A stretch of 64,000 nucleotides of DNA from CAYJEJ01 sp964369315. Its GTDB lineage: Bacteria > Pseudomonadota > Alphaproteobacteria > UBA3830 > JAIRWN01. This document shows, one piece after another, positions 8,410 to 18,413 of the stretch. The position numbers and the translations under genes were made by a program. Below the pieces are notes generated by a model. It was not told the DNA's origin and made no database searches. It saw only the letters and a program-made list of their open reading frames with translations. The stretch spans positions 62,001 through 126,000 of the forward strand of contig CAYJEJ010000003.1 in NCBI GenBank assembly GCA_964369315.1, in the 5' to 3' direction. Numbering within the stretch: position 1 is the stretch's first letter; each line of letters opens with the position of its first letter.

Positions 8410-9564
8410 CTATAAAACAACCCTTTCTAGTATTTTGACGCATTTTGATATTGTCATGCCGTAGTTGGTGATGGCGACGTTATTTTTTTGACATATATTA
8501 ATTCTAGACTTAATGCCCCTAGAATTGAGCATACATCCACCACAGTGCACAACTAGTCTAAATTCGCTTAGGTTATTAACGAAACCTTTGCCTTGAGAAA
8601 AATAAAAGTCCAGTTTTTTTCCAGTATAGGCGGACAATAATTTGGGAATTTTCACCCTCGCAATATCATCTTCCATGGTTGTGTGTGAGCATGCTTCGGA
8701 TATCAGGACTTTATCTCCATCAATAAGCTCATCGATTGTATCGGTGCCGTCTAAAAAGGTTTCATAGCCATACATACTTTTACATAATAATATTGAAAAA
8801 GTAGTCAATTTTACGTGCTTGGGAACAGTTGATGATATATCAGCTATACATTGAGAGTCTGCTATGACCATTTTGATATCACTAAAGTCGACAAATTGTA
8901 ATTGCTCAGGCTGAACTGAGATGACAATCGCATTTATATCTAATAATTCTCTTATAGTTTGCACCTGTGCGAGGATTAGTCGACCCTTTGGTGCCTCGCC
9001 ATCAATTGGGATTACTAGGATGATTTTGTCATTTTTGCGTATGACCTTTTCTAAAAATCGCTCTTCTTTTTCTTTGGGTGCATTATCGAATATTAGTTGT
9101 TTTAATTTGTCTATATTTTTATTATACAGGGCACTTACGAACAGAGCATTATTGTTATCAACCTCCGGCGGCTGATTTGATTCATCGTTTTTATTATATA
9201 CAATGATATATGGAATACAGAGCGATTTTATTTGTTCTATTAATTTTTGCTCTATTGTTGAAATCTTATTGTCACCTATGACAACAAGTGCCATATCAGA
9301 TATCTCTAGTGCAGAAAAAGTCGCTGCTTTTCGCTTTTCTCCCAATGCCGAGCTATCATCCACCCCAGCGGTATCATAAAAAACAATTGGTCCAAAACCA
9401 ATAAATTCATATGCTTTTGTTACAACGTCGGTTGTGGTGCCCGATATTTCGGACACTATAGAGATTTCTTGCTCACAAATAGCGTTTAATAAGCTAGACT
9501 TTCCCGCGTTGGTCTTGCCCACTATAGCGATGCTATATCTCATGTTAATCGGCGTTTTATTCAT
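8410..9564 (-). CDS. hydF: [FeFe]-hydrogenase H-cluster maturation GTPase HydF
   Basis: HydF is the scaffold and GTPase on which the 2Fe subcluster of [FeFe]-hydrogenase is assembled before transfer to HydA. The N-terminal GTPase domain has the P-loop GKTNAGKS at residues 16-23 and DTAGVDD in switch II. The C-terminal iron-sulfur site is intact: CSH near residue 290, then 45 residues, then HCGGC near 340. The DNA overlaps the end of hydE by 8 bp. At 384 residues it is full length. It is last in the hydG-hydE-hydF operon. Confidence 0.96.
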   Translation of the reverse strand: MNKTPINMRYSIAIVGKTNAGKSSLLNAICEQEISIVSEISGTTTDVVTKAYEFIGFGPIVFYDTAGVDDSSALGEKRKAATFSALEISDMALVVIGDNKISTIEQKLIEQIKSLCIPYIIVYNKNDESNQPPEVDNNNALFVSALYNKNIDKLKQLIFDNAPKEKEERFLEKVIRKNDKIILVIPIDGEAPKGRLILAQVQTIRELLDINAIVISVQPEQLQFVDFSDIKMVIADSQCIADISSTVPKHVKLTTFSILLCKSMYGYETFLDGTDTIDELIDGDKVLISEACSHTTMEDDIARVKIPKLLSAYTGKKLDFYFSQGKGFVNNLSEFRLVVHCGGCMLNSRGIKSRINICQKNNVAITNYGMTISKCVKILERVVL

Positions 9565-10561
9565 AATGAACCTGTTTTTTACTGCGTCCTGAGTTGCTTT
9601 TATTCACCATTAGCCCGATATCGGTGATTTGTTTTTCTAATGATTCTAATCCTTCGGCTAAGCCAGATTTGGCAGAACCTTTTCCAGGATAGATACTATA
9701 TTTTTCTCTATATATTTTTGGTGTGAAGGACATCATAACGACATTACACCCCCTTTTGAGACCTTTTTCTATACCAAGTGGGTCAACAACCTTTAAAGCG
9801 TTTGTAAAAGGGATGTTCACATAAGGGTCTAAAATTCTATATATTGCACACGCCCTGTATATTATATCCTTCCCACACGCTGTTTCATCAGCTAGGGGAG
9901 TGTTTGAGGTTGGAATGAATGGAGATATTGAAAACATGTGTATGCCAAGGTCTTTCATCGTAATCAGGTCTTTTGCAAGTTTTTCGGTTGTATATCTTGG
10001 CAGACCAGCTAAAAAACCAGAGCCAACTTGATATTTGTGCTTGATTAAACTCTTAAGCCTGCTTAAACGGTTCTCTAGGGTTGAGTTTGGTCTTATTGTT
10101 TTATATATCGGACGTTGCAGGGTCTCCATTTTTAAGAGATATCGGTCTGCTCCAAGACTTTTCCATTTAGCATATGTATCGTCAGAGTGTTCACCATAAG
10201 ATAGGGTGATATCTGCCTTAGTGAGCTCTTTTATAATAGGAAGAGCCTTATTAATCACAGGAACTTGTTGTGGAGATTCCCCTCCTTGAAGAACAATACT
10301 TGAAAGCCCACATTTTGAAACCTCTAAAGCCGAATCAGTAATTTCTTGCTCCGACATACTATATCGATTAATGCCCTGCGAACTTTTTCTCAATCCGCAA
10401 TATAAACAGTCCATGAAACACTGGTTTGAGGTTTCTATTATTCCCCGAATAAAAACCTCTTTGCCATAAATTTGCTCTTTTATCCTGTTTGCGGTTTTAA
10501 AAAGCCACTCGTCATCTCTTCCTGATAATAGCTCTTTGATATCTTTATACGTAAATATCAT
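9557..10561 (-). CDS. hydE: [FeFe]-hydrogenase maturase radical SAM protein HydE
   Basis: HydE is a radical SAM enzyme needed to build the organometallic 2Fe subcluster. The [4Fe-4S] motif C-x3-C-x2-C is visible in NQCFMDCLYCGLR (Cys48, 52 and 55 from the ATG chosen). I use the ATG at 10561, which has GGAG just upstream; a GTG at 10570 is the alternative. The start overlaps the last codons of hydG in another frame, and the stop overlaps hydF, so the three are translationally linked. The closest alternative families (BioB, PylB) are less likely given the HydG and HydF neighbours. Confidence 0.95.
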   Translation of the reverse strand: MIFTYKDIKELLSGRDDEWLFKTANRIKEQIYGKEVFIRGIIETSNQCFMDCLYCGLRKSSQGINRYSMSEQEITDSALEVSKCGLSSIVLQGGESPQQVPVINKALPIIKELTKADITLSYGEHSDDTYAKWKSLGADRYLLKMETLQRPIYKTIRPNSTLENRLSRLKSLIKHKYQVGSGFLAGLPRYTTEKLAKDLITMKDLGIHMFSISPFIPTSNTPLADETACGKDIIYRACAIYRILDPYVNIPFTNALKVVDPLGIEKGLKRGCNVVMMSFTPKIYREKYSIYPGKGSAKSGLAEGLESLEKQITDIGLMVNKSNSGRSKKQVHYE

Positions 10562-11930
10562 TTGCTCCACACTTTATAGAATCAATTTTTTTCTCGATTT
10601 CACTAGGGTTTTTAGTTTGTGCTATTAATTTCTTTACAAGTTCATCGCCTGCGACTTGAGTTTTTTCAGAGGCATAATCTCTTAGGTATTCTGCGAATGT
10701 AAAAATCGCATTAGGTAAGCAGAAATTTTTTATAAAGTTATTTTTAGCCAATCCCATAAAGTTATCGCCCGTTCTGTCTTTACGATAGCATCCCGTACAA
10801 AACGAGGGGACATAACCATCTTGCACCAATGCAAAAATCACTTCATCTAGAGACCTGTCATCCCCAACAGTAAACTGTTGTGCCTCTTCCAAATTTGTTT
10901 TTGACATTTTATACCCACCTGGATAAACCTTAGATGCCGCACTCAATTGCGAAATTCCTAGGCTAATAAGTTCGTTTCTCATAGCCGCATTTTCCCTAGT
11001 GCTGATAATAAGCCCAGTATATGGAACCGCAATTCTCATAATCGCTATGGTTCTTTTTAACTGTTTATCGGTTAATTGAGCGGGCGGATTATAGGACATT
11101 TCTGACCCTAATGCAGGCTCAATCCTTGGAAAAGAAATCGTATGAGGACCAACCCCCATGTCTTTTTCCAATTGTTCAACATGTTTTAAAACGGCAAGTG
11201 TTTCAAACTTATAGTCATATAGCCCATATAAGGCACCAATGCCAACATCATCGATGCCAGCTTCCATGGCACGATGCATTGCGTACAACCTGTATAAGTA
11301 ATCCGTTTTTTTACCAAAAACATGGACTTTTTCATAAGTGGGCTTATGGTATGTTTCCTGAAAGCATTGATATGTTCCAATGTTTCCTGATTTTAATTTT
11401 CTGAAGTCGTCAACATCCATTGGGGCTAGGTTTACGTTGATTCTTCGTATCTCTCCGCTTTTGCCAGTTTTCACGCTATAGGCAGCAGAGATTTGCTCAA
11501 CTATAAGCTCCATGTCGTATTCAGACTCTCCCCAGACCATCAAAAGACGCTTATGACCCATTTCTTCTATGATTTTAACTTCTTCTTTTATCTCATTATT
11601 TGTAAGAATTCTTCTTTTTAACTCTTTGTTGTCTTGACGAAATCCGCAATATAAACAAGAGTTTTTGCACACATTTGACACATAAAGTGGAGCAAACAAA
11701 ACCATGCGGTTTCCATAAACTCTCTCTTTAATCTCTCTTGCGACATTTTCTATTTCTTTTTCGAGCTCTTCATCTGTGTTTTGCAATAAAATCGCCATTT
11801 CCTTTAAAGACAATTTTTTGTGGTTTATGTCACGGGCGTTTTCTAATATTTGAAGGACGTCTTTTCCATTGGATTTTTGGGTATCTTCTAGGAGGGAGTT
11901 GATTTCTTCTTCGTTTATAAAGTTTTTCAT
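10545..11930 (-). CDS. hydG: [FeFe]-hydrogenase maturase radical SAM tyrosine lyase HydG
   Basis: HydG cleaves tyrosine to p-cresol, CO and cyanide, the diatomic ligands of the H-cluster. The radical SAM cluster motif is VCKNSCLYCGF (Cys88, 92 and 95). The second, C-terminal cluster motif CX2CX22C is complete: CTGC, then 22 residues, then Cys in KNFCLPNA. This second site separates HydG from the related ThiH. The ATG at 11930 has an AAGGTG Shine-Dalgarno at 11940-11945; an upstream GTG at 11942 overlaps that site and is unlikely. It is first in the operon. Confidence 0.96.
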   Translation of the reverse strand: MKNFINEEEINSLLEDTQKSNGKDVLQILENARDINHKKLSLKEMAILLQNTDEELEKEIENVAREIKERVYGNRMVLFAPLYVSNVCKNSCLYCGFRQDNKELKRRILTNNEIKEEVKIIEEMGHKRLLMVWGESEYDMELIVEQISAAYSVKTGKSGEIRRINVNLAPMDVDDFRKLKSGNIGTYQCFQETYHKPTYEKVHVFGKKTDYLYRLYAMHRAMEAGIDDVGIGALYGLYDYKFETLAVLKHVEQLEKDMGVGPHTISFPRIEPALGSEMSYNPPAQLTDKQLKRTIAIMRIAVPYTGLIISTRENAAMRNELISLGISQLSAASKVYPGGYKMSKTNLEEAQQFTVGDDRSLDEVIFALVQDGYVPSFCTGCYRKDRTGDNFMGLAKNNFIKNFCLPNAIFTFAEYLRDYASEKTQVAGDELVKKLIAQTKNPSEIEKKIDSIKCGANDIYV

Positions 11931-12090
11931 AATGCTAAACACCTTAAGTTAATATACTAGTGATTGTATAATGTTATTAAATTTTATACAATATTTAAAA
12001 TAATAAAAATAATATTTTCTCCAAAATAAAAGAAAATTTTATGCAACCTTAGGTTTTATTTAATGTTGATTATGTTAATTATTTATAATA

Positions 12091-12099
12091 TGTTATAAT
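12091..12099 (+). promoter_or_regulatory. Extended -10 promoter for the small gene at 12125
   Basis: The sequence TGT-TATAAT is a perfect -10 hexamer (12094-12099) with the TG extension at 12091-12092. A weak -35 (TATGTT, 12071-12076) lies 17 bp upstream. An AAGGA ribosome-binding site at 12113-12117 and an ATG at 12125 follow at suitable distances. It sits in the divergent spacer between hydG and the small gene. Confidence 0.6.
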
Positions 12100-12124
12100 T
12101 GCTCGTAATCTTAAGGAAATGCTT

Positions 12125-12655
12125 ATGCTTAGAGAATTTGTCACGGCACTGTTTTGTTGCCTGCCTCATCATCATGACGCTCCAGTCGTAGAAAGAATTA
12201 CTCCCATCACCGTCGTCTCGCAGGAGCCTTATAGCGATGAAGCGTACAGACAGGCTATAGAGAGTAGACGGTATGAAGATGTTGCAAGCTTGATGATGCG
12301 AAGAGCTAAAGATAAATACGGGCAAGACTTCCTTGATATGATGAATGAAAATTGTGAGCGGTTCGCTCAAGGTAGGAGATATCTAGAACTAGATTTTACA
12401 GACAACCTTCTCGTTGATGGCGACCCTTTATATGAAACTATAAAGTATGTGTGTGAACAAGTCATCCATGTTACGTGGGTAGTTCCCTCACTAATAGCTG
12501 TGGCTAGAGAAGGCGTTGATGTAGGGCTGTCAATAAAAGCACTATTCTGGTGGTTGGTTGATAGAACTGACATAATCACTTCTGGAGAATTCAAGGATTT
12601 GCTCAGCTCTATACGTGAGGCACATCATGACAGATCCTCATATTCTGCTAAATAA
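12125..12655 (+). CDS. Hypothetical protein, 176 residues
   Basis: I do not recognise this protein. I start at the ATG at 12125 because AAGGA (12113-12117) is spaced correctly for it and too close to the ATG at 12119. The N-terminus has a short hydrophobic stretch with a Cys-Cys pair and three histidines (FVTALFCCLPHHHD), then a mostly helical-looking region with few glycines. A weakly hydrophobic segment (WVVPSLIAVAREGVDVGLSIK) lies past the middle. The CC/HHH group could bind metal or be lipidated, but nothing proves this. It has its own promoter, is divergent from hydG and ends 8 bp before the convergent nadK. Confidence 0.7.
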   Translation: MLREFVTALFCCLPHHHDAPVVERITPITVVSQEPYSDEAYRQAIESRRYEDVASLMMRRAKDKYGQDFLDMMNENCERFAQGRRYLELDFTDNLLVDGDPLYETIKYVCEQVIHVTWVVPSLIAVAREGVDVGLSIKALFWWLVDRTDIITSGEFKDLLSSIREAHHDRSSYSAK

Positions 12656-12663
12656 TAAATGTA

Positions 12664-13419
12664 CTAAGACAAAAATTGCTCGTCCAAAACGCGGTCTTCT
12701 AGTCTAGATTTGGGGTTGAATAACAAGTTGATTGATATGGTGGTGTTTTGTCGAACTTTTATTTGCGTTATCTCTCTAAACTCTAGGTAATCGGCAACCG
12801 CTCTTACAGGTCTTTTGGATTGTTCATTAACCTCTATATCGATTGTTTCACAATTGCGGAGCAATGCTCCTCGCCACCTGCGAGGACGAAACGTATTAAT
12901 CGGGGTCAGTGCTAACAGCTGTGAGCCGATTGGAATTATTGGTCCATGAGCTGAGAGGTTATACGCCGTGCTACCGGCAGGTGTGCTGATTATGATGCCA
13001 TCGCTAATGATTTCTTCAAGTTTTGTTTTGCCCGATATACTTATCTTAAGTTTTGCCGCTTGATGAGTTTCCCGTAATAAATAGACTTCGTTTATAGCGT
13101 TTGCTGTGTGCACATTTCCGTTTATATCGGTTGCTTCCATAAGTAAGGGATGCAATATGCTCGAGACGGATGATTTGATTTTTTCTGGTAAATCTTCTAG
13201 TGAAGGGAGGTTGGTTAAAAAACCAATGTTGCCAAAATTTATCCCATATATTGGAATGTTATTGTTAATGTTTTTGTGTATTGTCCTGAGCATTGACCCG
13301 TCACCGCCTATAACAACGATGACGTCAGCTTGGTTTATTTCAAAATGTCCATATTTTTTAACTAAAAGTTCAATGGTTTCACGATTTTTTTCTTGATTTC
13401 CAGTGAAGTGTATACGCAA
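12664..13419 (-). CDS. nadK: NAD kinase
   Basis: NadK phosphorylates NAD to NADP. The family hallmarks are present: GGDGSML near residues 38-44, NFGNIGFL, and the substrate-binding run SDGIIISTPAGSTAYNLSAHG. At 251 residues it matches the short alphaproteobacterial form. It lies downstream of dnaE in the same direction (29 bp gap) and converges with the small hypothetical gene. Confidence 0.97.
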   Translation of the reverse strand: MRIHFTGNQEKNRETIELLVKKYGHFEINQADVIVVIGGDGSMLRTIHKNINNNIPIYGINFGNIGFLTNLPSLEDLPEKIKSSVSSILHPLLMEATDINGNVHTANAINEVYLLRETHQAAKLKISISGKTKLEEIISDGIIISTPAGSTAYNLSAHGPIIPIGSQLLALTPINTFRPRRWRGALLRNCETIDIEVNEQSKRPVRAVADYLEFREITQIKVRQNTTISINLLFNPKSRLEDRVLDEQFLS

Positions 13420-13448
13420 AATTTGGCTCCAAAAATATTTATGTTTTC

Positions 13449-16400
13449 TTATATATAAAATTCTTCCAACTTTGATAAGATTTCGGCATTAATATCATAT
13501 TTTCCTAAATCTAGTGTTACATCATGTCGATTTATTGAACTTTTTAACTCTATTGGTATGCCAATATCAGATTGGGGGACTTGGCTAAGTATTTGTTGTA
13601 TTTTACTTAAGTCGTTTTCGTCATTAAATTTAAGCTGTAATTTATTTAGATTTTTCTTTATAGCATCATCAAGAGGTTCAACAGATTGTACGTTTAAACG
13701 TAAAACATCTTGGTAAATTTTTCCTATAATAGATAGTTTCAGCATGCTACCAGACTTGAGGAGCTCGCGATTGGCGAACAAAACATCTGAAAACATCACA
13801 GTCTCAAAAGTGGCACTTGTGTCAGACAATGTAATGAAAGCAAATTTGTTGCCTGATTTTGCGATTTTTATTTTTGAATCTAACAAAACCCCAGCTATAT
13901 TACAGGTTGTGCTTGGATTTTTTTCAAAATAAGACTCTAATTCAGAAAACCCTTTGATTTGGAGCTTGTTATAATATTTTTTATAACTCTCTAAAGGGTG
14001 AGACGAGATATAAAAACCCATCACCTTTAGCTCATTATTCAACTTTTCTAGGTTTGACCAAGGTGAATATTCAGTCAATATGCCATCATCTTTCAGAATT
14101 GCGTTGTCGTTTTTCATGTCAAATAAAGAAGCTTGATTAGAATTTTTGGTTTCTTGTTCTTTTGCTCCAATATTTAAGACTTTTTCGATGTTTTCAAATA
14201 ACATCCTCCTATTGGGGTTTATAGAGTCAAAACAACCAGCACAAATCAACCCCTCAAGATGTTTTTTGTTTGCAACCTTGGAGTCAAATACACTTGCAAT
14301 ATCTGTGATGCCAGCATAATCTCTCTTCAAACTTTTTCTCTTAGAAACCAAGCTTTCCATCGCAACGACGCCTTGTCCTTTTATAGCAGATAAGCCATAT
14401 CGAATAGCCAGCTTATTGTTTTTGGTTTCAACTGAAAAATCTGGCTCTGATTTGTTAATATCTGGGGGCAAAAGTTCGATGCCGAGTTTTTCCAACTCCT
14501 GTTTATATACTGATAATTTTTCAGTATTATTCAAGTCGAGGTTCATCGTGGCAGTCATGAACTCTACGGGGTAGTTAGCTTTTAGATATGCGGTTTGATA
14601 CGATATGAGTGCATATGGAGTGGAGTGACATTTGTTAAAGCCGTAACTGGCAAACTTACTTATTTGGTCAAACAGCTTGTCTGCCTCTGCCGAGGGCATA
14701 TTGTTATGTTGACCAGCACCATCAACAAATCTTTTTCTCTGTACGTCCATTTCTTCTTTTATTTTTTTACCCATAGCACGCCTTAATAGGTCTGCTTGAC
14801 CAAGCGTATAACCGCTGAGGACTTGGGCTATTTGCATAACCTGTTCTTGATAAACCATCACGCCATAGGTTTCTTTCAAAATAGGCTCTATTGAAGGGTG
14901 GGCATATACGACGGCTTCTTTACCGTGTTTGCAGTTAATATATCTTGGGATGTCATCCATTGGACCTGGTCGATAAAGAGCAACCAGTGCAACCAAGTCT
15001 TCAAAACGGTCTGGCCTCAGCTGTTTCGCAACATCTTTCATGCCCCCGCTTTCAACTTGAAAAACACCTGTAGTATCAAGGTTGTTAAACAGTTCAAATG
15101 TTTTTTTATCATCTAATGGGATTTCTTGTAATACGATATTTATTCCCCGTTTTTCTAGGAGATCGATGGTTTGCTGGATAACAGTGAGCGTTTTGAGGCC
15201 CAAAAAATCGAACTTAACTAAACCCGTTTGTTCTATAAACTTCATATTAAACTGGGTGATGGGGATTTCTGACTTTGGGTCGCTATATAGTGCAACGATT
15301 TCGTCAAGTGGACGTTGACCAATAACAACGCCTGCTGCGTGTGTGGATGCGTGTCTGTAAAGCCCTTCTAATTGCATGGAAATTTTTATTAATTGCGCAA
15401 CATTTTGGTCATCCTCGATGTGTTTTTTTAATAACGGCTCCATTTCCATCGCTTGAGCTATCGTGATGTTTAATGATGGGTTATTTGGGATTAATTTGCA
15501 TATTTTATCAACATACCCATATGGCATTTGTAGAACTCGCCCAACATCGCGTAAGACCGCCCGAGCCTGCAACTTTCCGAATGTGATTATTTGTGCAACC
15601 TTGTCTTTTCCATAACGCTGGCGGACATATTCTATGACCTCATCTCGACGCTTTTGACAAAAATCTATATCAAAGTCAGGCATCGATACGCGTTCTGGGT
15701 TCAAAAATCTTTCAAAAAGCAAAGAAAATTTTAAGGGGTCGACGTCTGTAATCGTCAGCGACCAAGCCACCACTGAACCAGCACCAGACCCACGACCAGG
15801 TCCTACGGGGATTTTATTGGACTTCGCCCATTGAACAAAATCAGAAATAATAAGAAAATATCCGCAAAAACCCATCTTGGATATTACTTGAATTTCATAA
15901 TCTAGGCGGTCAAAGTATTGTTTGGCAAAATTCTCAAACTCTGAATCAGGGATTTGATATAATTTTTTTATGGTATCTAGGCGAGCTTTTAAGCCTATTT
16001 TTGATTTTTCATACAACTCGTCCTCTTCTGTTTTTCCGTCAGAAACAGGAAAAGAGGGGAGCATCGGTTTTTTACTCTCGACCATGAAAGAACATCTTTG
16101 AGCGATTATTGATGTGTTATTTATCGCCTCTGGTAAGTCAGCGAATAGCTGTTTCATCTCTTGTTGTGATTTAAAATAATACTCCGGTGATGAAGACAGG
16201 CGGGTTTCGTCGTTTATTGTTTTTCCTTGACCTATGCATAGGAGGACGTTGTGTGCCTCATGCATTTTTGGGGTTTCAAAAAAAACGCTATTGGTTGCCA
16301 CGATTGGCAAGTTTAAATCAAAAGCGATGTTTAGAAGGTCATCTTCTATTTGGTCTTCGGCGGGGTCATGATGCCTTGATATTTCGATATAAAAGCGATT

Positions 16401-16931
16401 TAAAAATGCACTAGATAAATCTTTTGCATAGGACACGCCGCAATCTTTGTCCACAGATAACAACCGTGCGATGGAGCCATTTTTCCCTCCGCTTAAGGCG
16501 ATAATTCCATCAGTCAGCCCCTGAAGTTGACCGAAATTTAATTCAGGCGTCCCAAGGGGGTTAGATGGGTTCAAATAAAACATGCTGGCAAGTTTTATGA
16601 GGTTTTGATAGCCCTGTTCATTTTGAGCCAACATCAGCAATTGGTCAGAAAAAGTGTTTTCTTGAAACGTCTTATGGCTCGATAAAGCTGACCCAATAGT
16701 CAAGGGTGGGGGAGTGATGTTTAAAATGCAGCCGATTATTGGTTGCACACCGTTTTTTGAACATTCTATTGAAAATTCTAGGACGCCAAACATGTTTCCC
16801 AAATCGGTCAATGCTATTGCGGGCATATTATTTTCTACGCAAAGTCTGACCAATTTGCTAACCTTTATCGCCCCCATAGATAAAGAATAAGCCGAGTGCG
16901 AACGCAAGTGAACAAAAGGGGTGTCGTTCAT
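13449..16931 (-). CDS. dnaE: DNA polymerase III subunit alpha
   Basis: DnaE is the replicative polymerase catalytic subunit. At 1160 residues the length is usual. The N-terminal PHP domain begins FVHLRSHSAYSLSMGAIK. The polymerase active site PDFDIDF is near residues 414-420, followed by GKLQARAVLRDVGR and the fingers region with YRPGPMD, YQEQVMQIA and FNKCHSTPYALISYQTAYLKA. The C-terminal OB domain (TCNIAGVLLDSKIKIAKSGNKF) is present. No frameshift or inserted element was seen. Confidence 0.98.
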   Translation of the reverse strand: MNDTPFVHLRSHSAYSLSMGAIKVSKLVRLCVENNMPAIALTDLGNMFGVLEFSIECSKNGVQPIIGCILNITPPPLTIGSALSSHKTFQENTFSDQLLMLAQNEQGYQNLIKLASMFYLNPSNPLGTPELNFGQLQGLTDGIIALSGGKNGSIARLLSVDKDCGVSYAKDLSSAFLNRFYIEISRHHDPAEDQIEDDLLNIAFDLNLPIVATNSVFFETPKMHEAHNVLLCIGQGKTINDETRLSSSPEYYFKSQQEMKQLFADLPEAINNTSIIAQRCSFMVESKKPMLPSFPVSDGKTEEDELYEKSKIGLKARLDTIKKLYQIPDSEFENFAKQYFDRLDYEIQVISKMGFCGYFLIISDFVQWAKSNKIPVGPGRGSGAGSVVAWSLTITDVDPLKFSLLFERFLNPERVSMPDFDIDFCQKRRDEVIEYVRQRYGKDKVAQIITFGKLQARAVLRDVGRVLQMPYGYVDKICKLIPNNPSLNITIAQAMEMEPLLKKHIEDDQNVAQLIKISMQLEGLYRHASTHAAGVVIGQRPLDEIVALYSDPKSEIPITQFNMKFIEQTGLVKFDFLGLKTLTVIQQTIDLLEKRGINIVLQEIPLDDKKTFELFNNLDTTGVFQVESGGMKDVAKQLRPDRFEDLVALVALYRPGPMDDIPRYINCKHGKEAVVYAHPSIEPILKETYGVMVYQEQVMQIAQVLSGYTLGQADLLRRAMGKKIKEEMDVQRKRFVDGAGQHNNMPSAEADKLFDQISKFASYGFNKCHSTPYALISYQTAYLKANYPVEFMTATMNLDLNNTEKLSVYKQELEKLGIELLPPDINKSEPDFSVETKNNKLAIRYGLSAIKGQGVVAMESLVSKRKSLKRDYAGITDIASVFDSKVANKKHLEGLICAGCFDSINPNRRMLFENIEKVLNIGAKEQETKNSNQASLFDMKNDNAILKDDGILTEYSPWSNLEKLNNELKVMGFYISSHPLESYKKYYNKLQIKGFSELESYFEKNPSTTCNIAGVLLDSKIKIAKSGNKFAFITLSDTSATFETVMFSDVLFANRELLKSGSMLKLSIIGKIYQDVLRLNVQSVEPLDDAIKKNLNKLQLKFNDENDLSKIQQILSQVPQSDIGIPIELKSSINRHDVTLDLGKYDINAEILSKLEEFYI

Positions 16932-17051
16932 AAAATTTTCTAATTTAATTTTATATCTTTACTAGATACCATATTTAGTAGTAAAACAGCAACGTAATTA
17001 AGTCCTTTGGCGACTATATTTTATAGTTGGCTTATTTGGTTACACAACTTT

Positions 17052-17128
<77 letters not shown>

Positions 17129-17216
17129 ATAATTTCGAATTATCAAAGTTTTAATGAGATTTTATGCATGTTAAGAGCATAAGTTTCTGTTTGTTATAAG
17201 CAAATGATGTTATGTT

Positions 17217-18326
17217 TTATTTTTCTAAGTGCTTTAAGTAAATAATATTAATTTCGTTTTTTGTTCCAAGCCTAAGTGGAACGCCGAATGTTCCCACTCC
17301 TTCCGATATATAAATGTCCATATTCCCTAGTTTATATCGACCGCTCGAATATTCAAAAAAAGCTTTACTAAACAGGGTAATTGGCCACATCTGTCCACCA
17401 CCATGTGTATGACCAGAAATCATTAGATTAAACCCTGTCTTGTTTGCATATTTTGCACCATATGGTGCGTGTTGGATTAAAATGGATGGTTTTTTCTCAT
17501 CCAATGAAATTGTCGAGAGGAAATCATTCAAATAAATGTCATTAGGGCTTTTATGAACACCAACTGAATCTTTGTCTGAATCTAAGTAATCTGTTCCCAC
17601 AAACTGCACTCCTTCAATTTCTATTTGAGTGTTTTCTAGGTGTATGAAGCCAAGCTCTCTGATAAGGTTTTTGATTTCTGGATAACAAACGTAAGTTTCA
17701 TGATTGCCTTCAGTAAAGATGACTTTTCCTTTAAATTTCGATAAAGTTTCTTTCACATTTTTTTGTAACCTATAGTTATCTTCAAACAAATCGCCATTTA
17801 AAATAACAATGTCTGGATTATGTTTATTTGTGATTTCAATAACTTTTTTTAAATATTTGTTTGTTTGAAAATGACCCAAGTGGATGTCTGGTAAATGAGC
17901 AATAACAAGCTCTTTTTTTAGATTTGGCATCTTTACATCAATTTTTGATATTGTTAACTTTTGACCATTATGCCAAGAAACAGCAGTTAAAATAATGGCG
18001 ATTAGAAGTGAAATACTAATAGGGTGTGGTACAGGAACACTTAATCCCTTTAGGATAAATGTTACATAAATCAAAACCCCAAAGAATGCTTGCAACATAA
18101 ACAATACTGCCACAAAAACGTAAGCATTAGTAAACCAAGAACCAACTTCAAAGTTTTTTTTCAGCCCAAACATGGCTAAAAACACCACTAAAACGCTCAA
18201 ATAGGCGATGGATATGGCAAATTTTCCAAAAAAAGAGGCTTTTATCATGTGCCCAATAATAATTGGTGTGATGAAAAAAGATGACATGATAGTAATCACA
18301 AATGCTATGAGTAAGATTTTTTCCAC
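17217..18326 (-). CDS. Membrane-anchored metallophosphoesterase
   Basis: About four hydrophobic helices occupy residues 1-125 (for example IISISLLIAIILTAVSW-like runs). A calcineurin-like phosphoesterase domain follows, with all metal motifs: DIHLGHF, NGDLFED, EGNHET and SGHTHGGGQMWP. The arrangement matches the YkuE/YaeI group of membrane-attached phosphoesterases; the substrate is unknown. It is the first gene after tRNA-Met and points leftward, the same way as the two nuclease genes that follow, from which it is 87 bp away. Its link to them is only positional. Confidence 0.9.
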   Translation of the reverse strand: MEKILLIAFVITIMSSFFITPIIIGHMIKASFFGKFAISIAYLSVLVVFLAMFGLKKNFEVGSWFTNAYVFVAVLFMLQAFFGVLIYVTFILKGLSVPVPHPISISLLIAIILTAVSWHNGQKLTISKIDVKMPNLKKELVIAHLPDIHLGHFQTNKYLKKVIEITNKHNPDIVILNGDLFEDNYRLQKNVKETLSKFKGKVIFTEGNHETYVCYPEIKNLIRELGFIHLENTQIEIEGVQFVGTDYLDSDKDSVGVHKSPNDIYLNDFLSTISLDEKKPSILIQHAPYGAKYANKTGFNLMISGHTHGGGQMWPITLFSKAFFEYSSGRYKLGNMDIYISEGVGTFGVPLRLGTKNEINIIYLKHLEK

Positions 18327-18413
18327 CCTAATTTCCCCTGTTTTTTTATAAGAATGATTAAACCTCTGTGTTTAAAAAATCCCAAGAATTTAGTCCTAAA
18401 TTTTGATTTTTTG

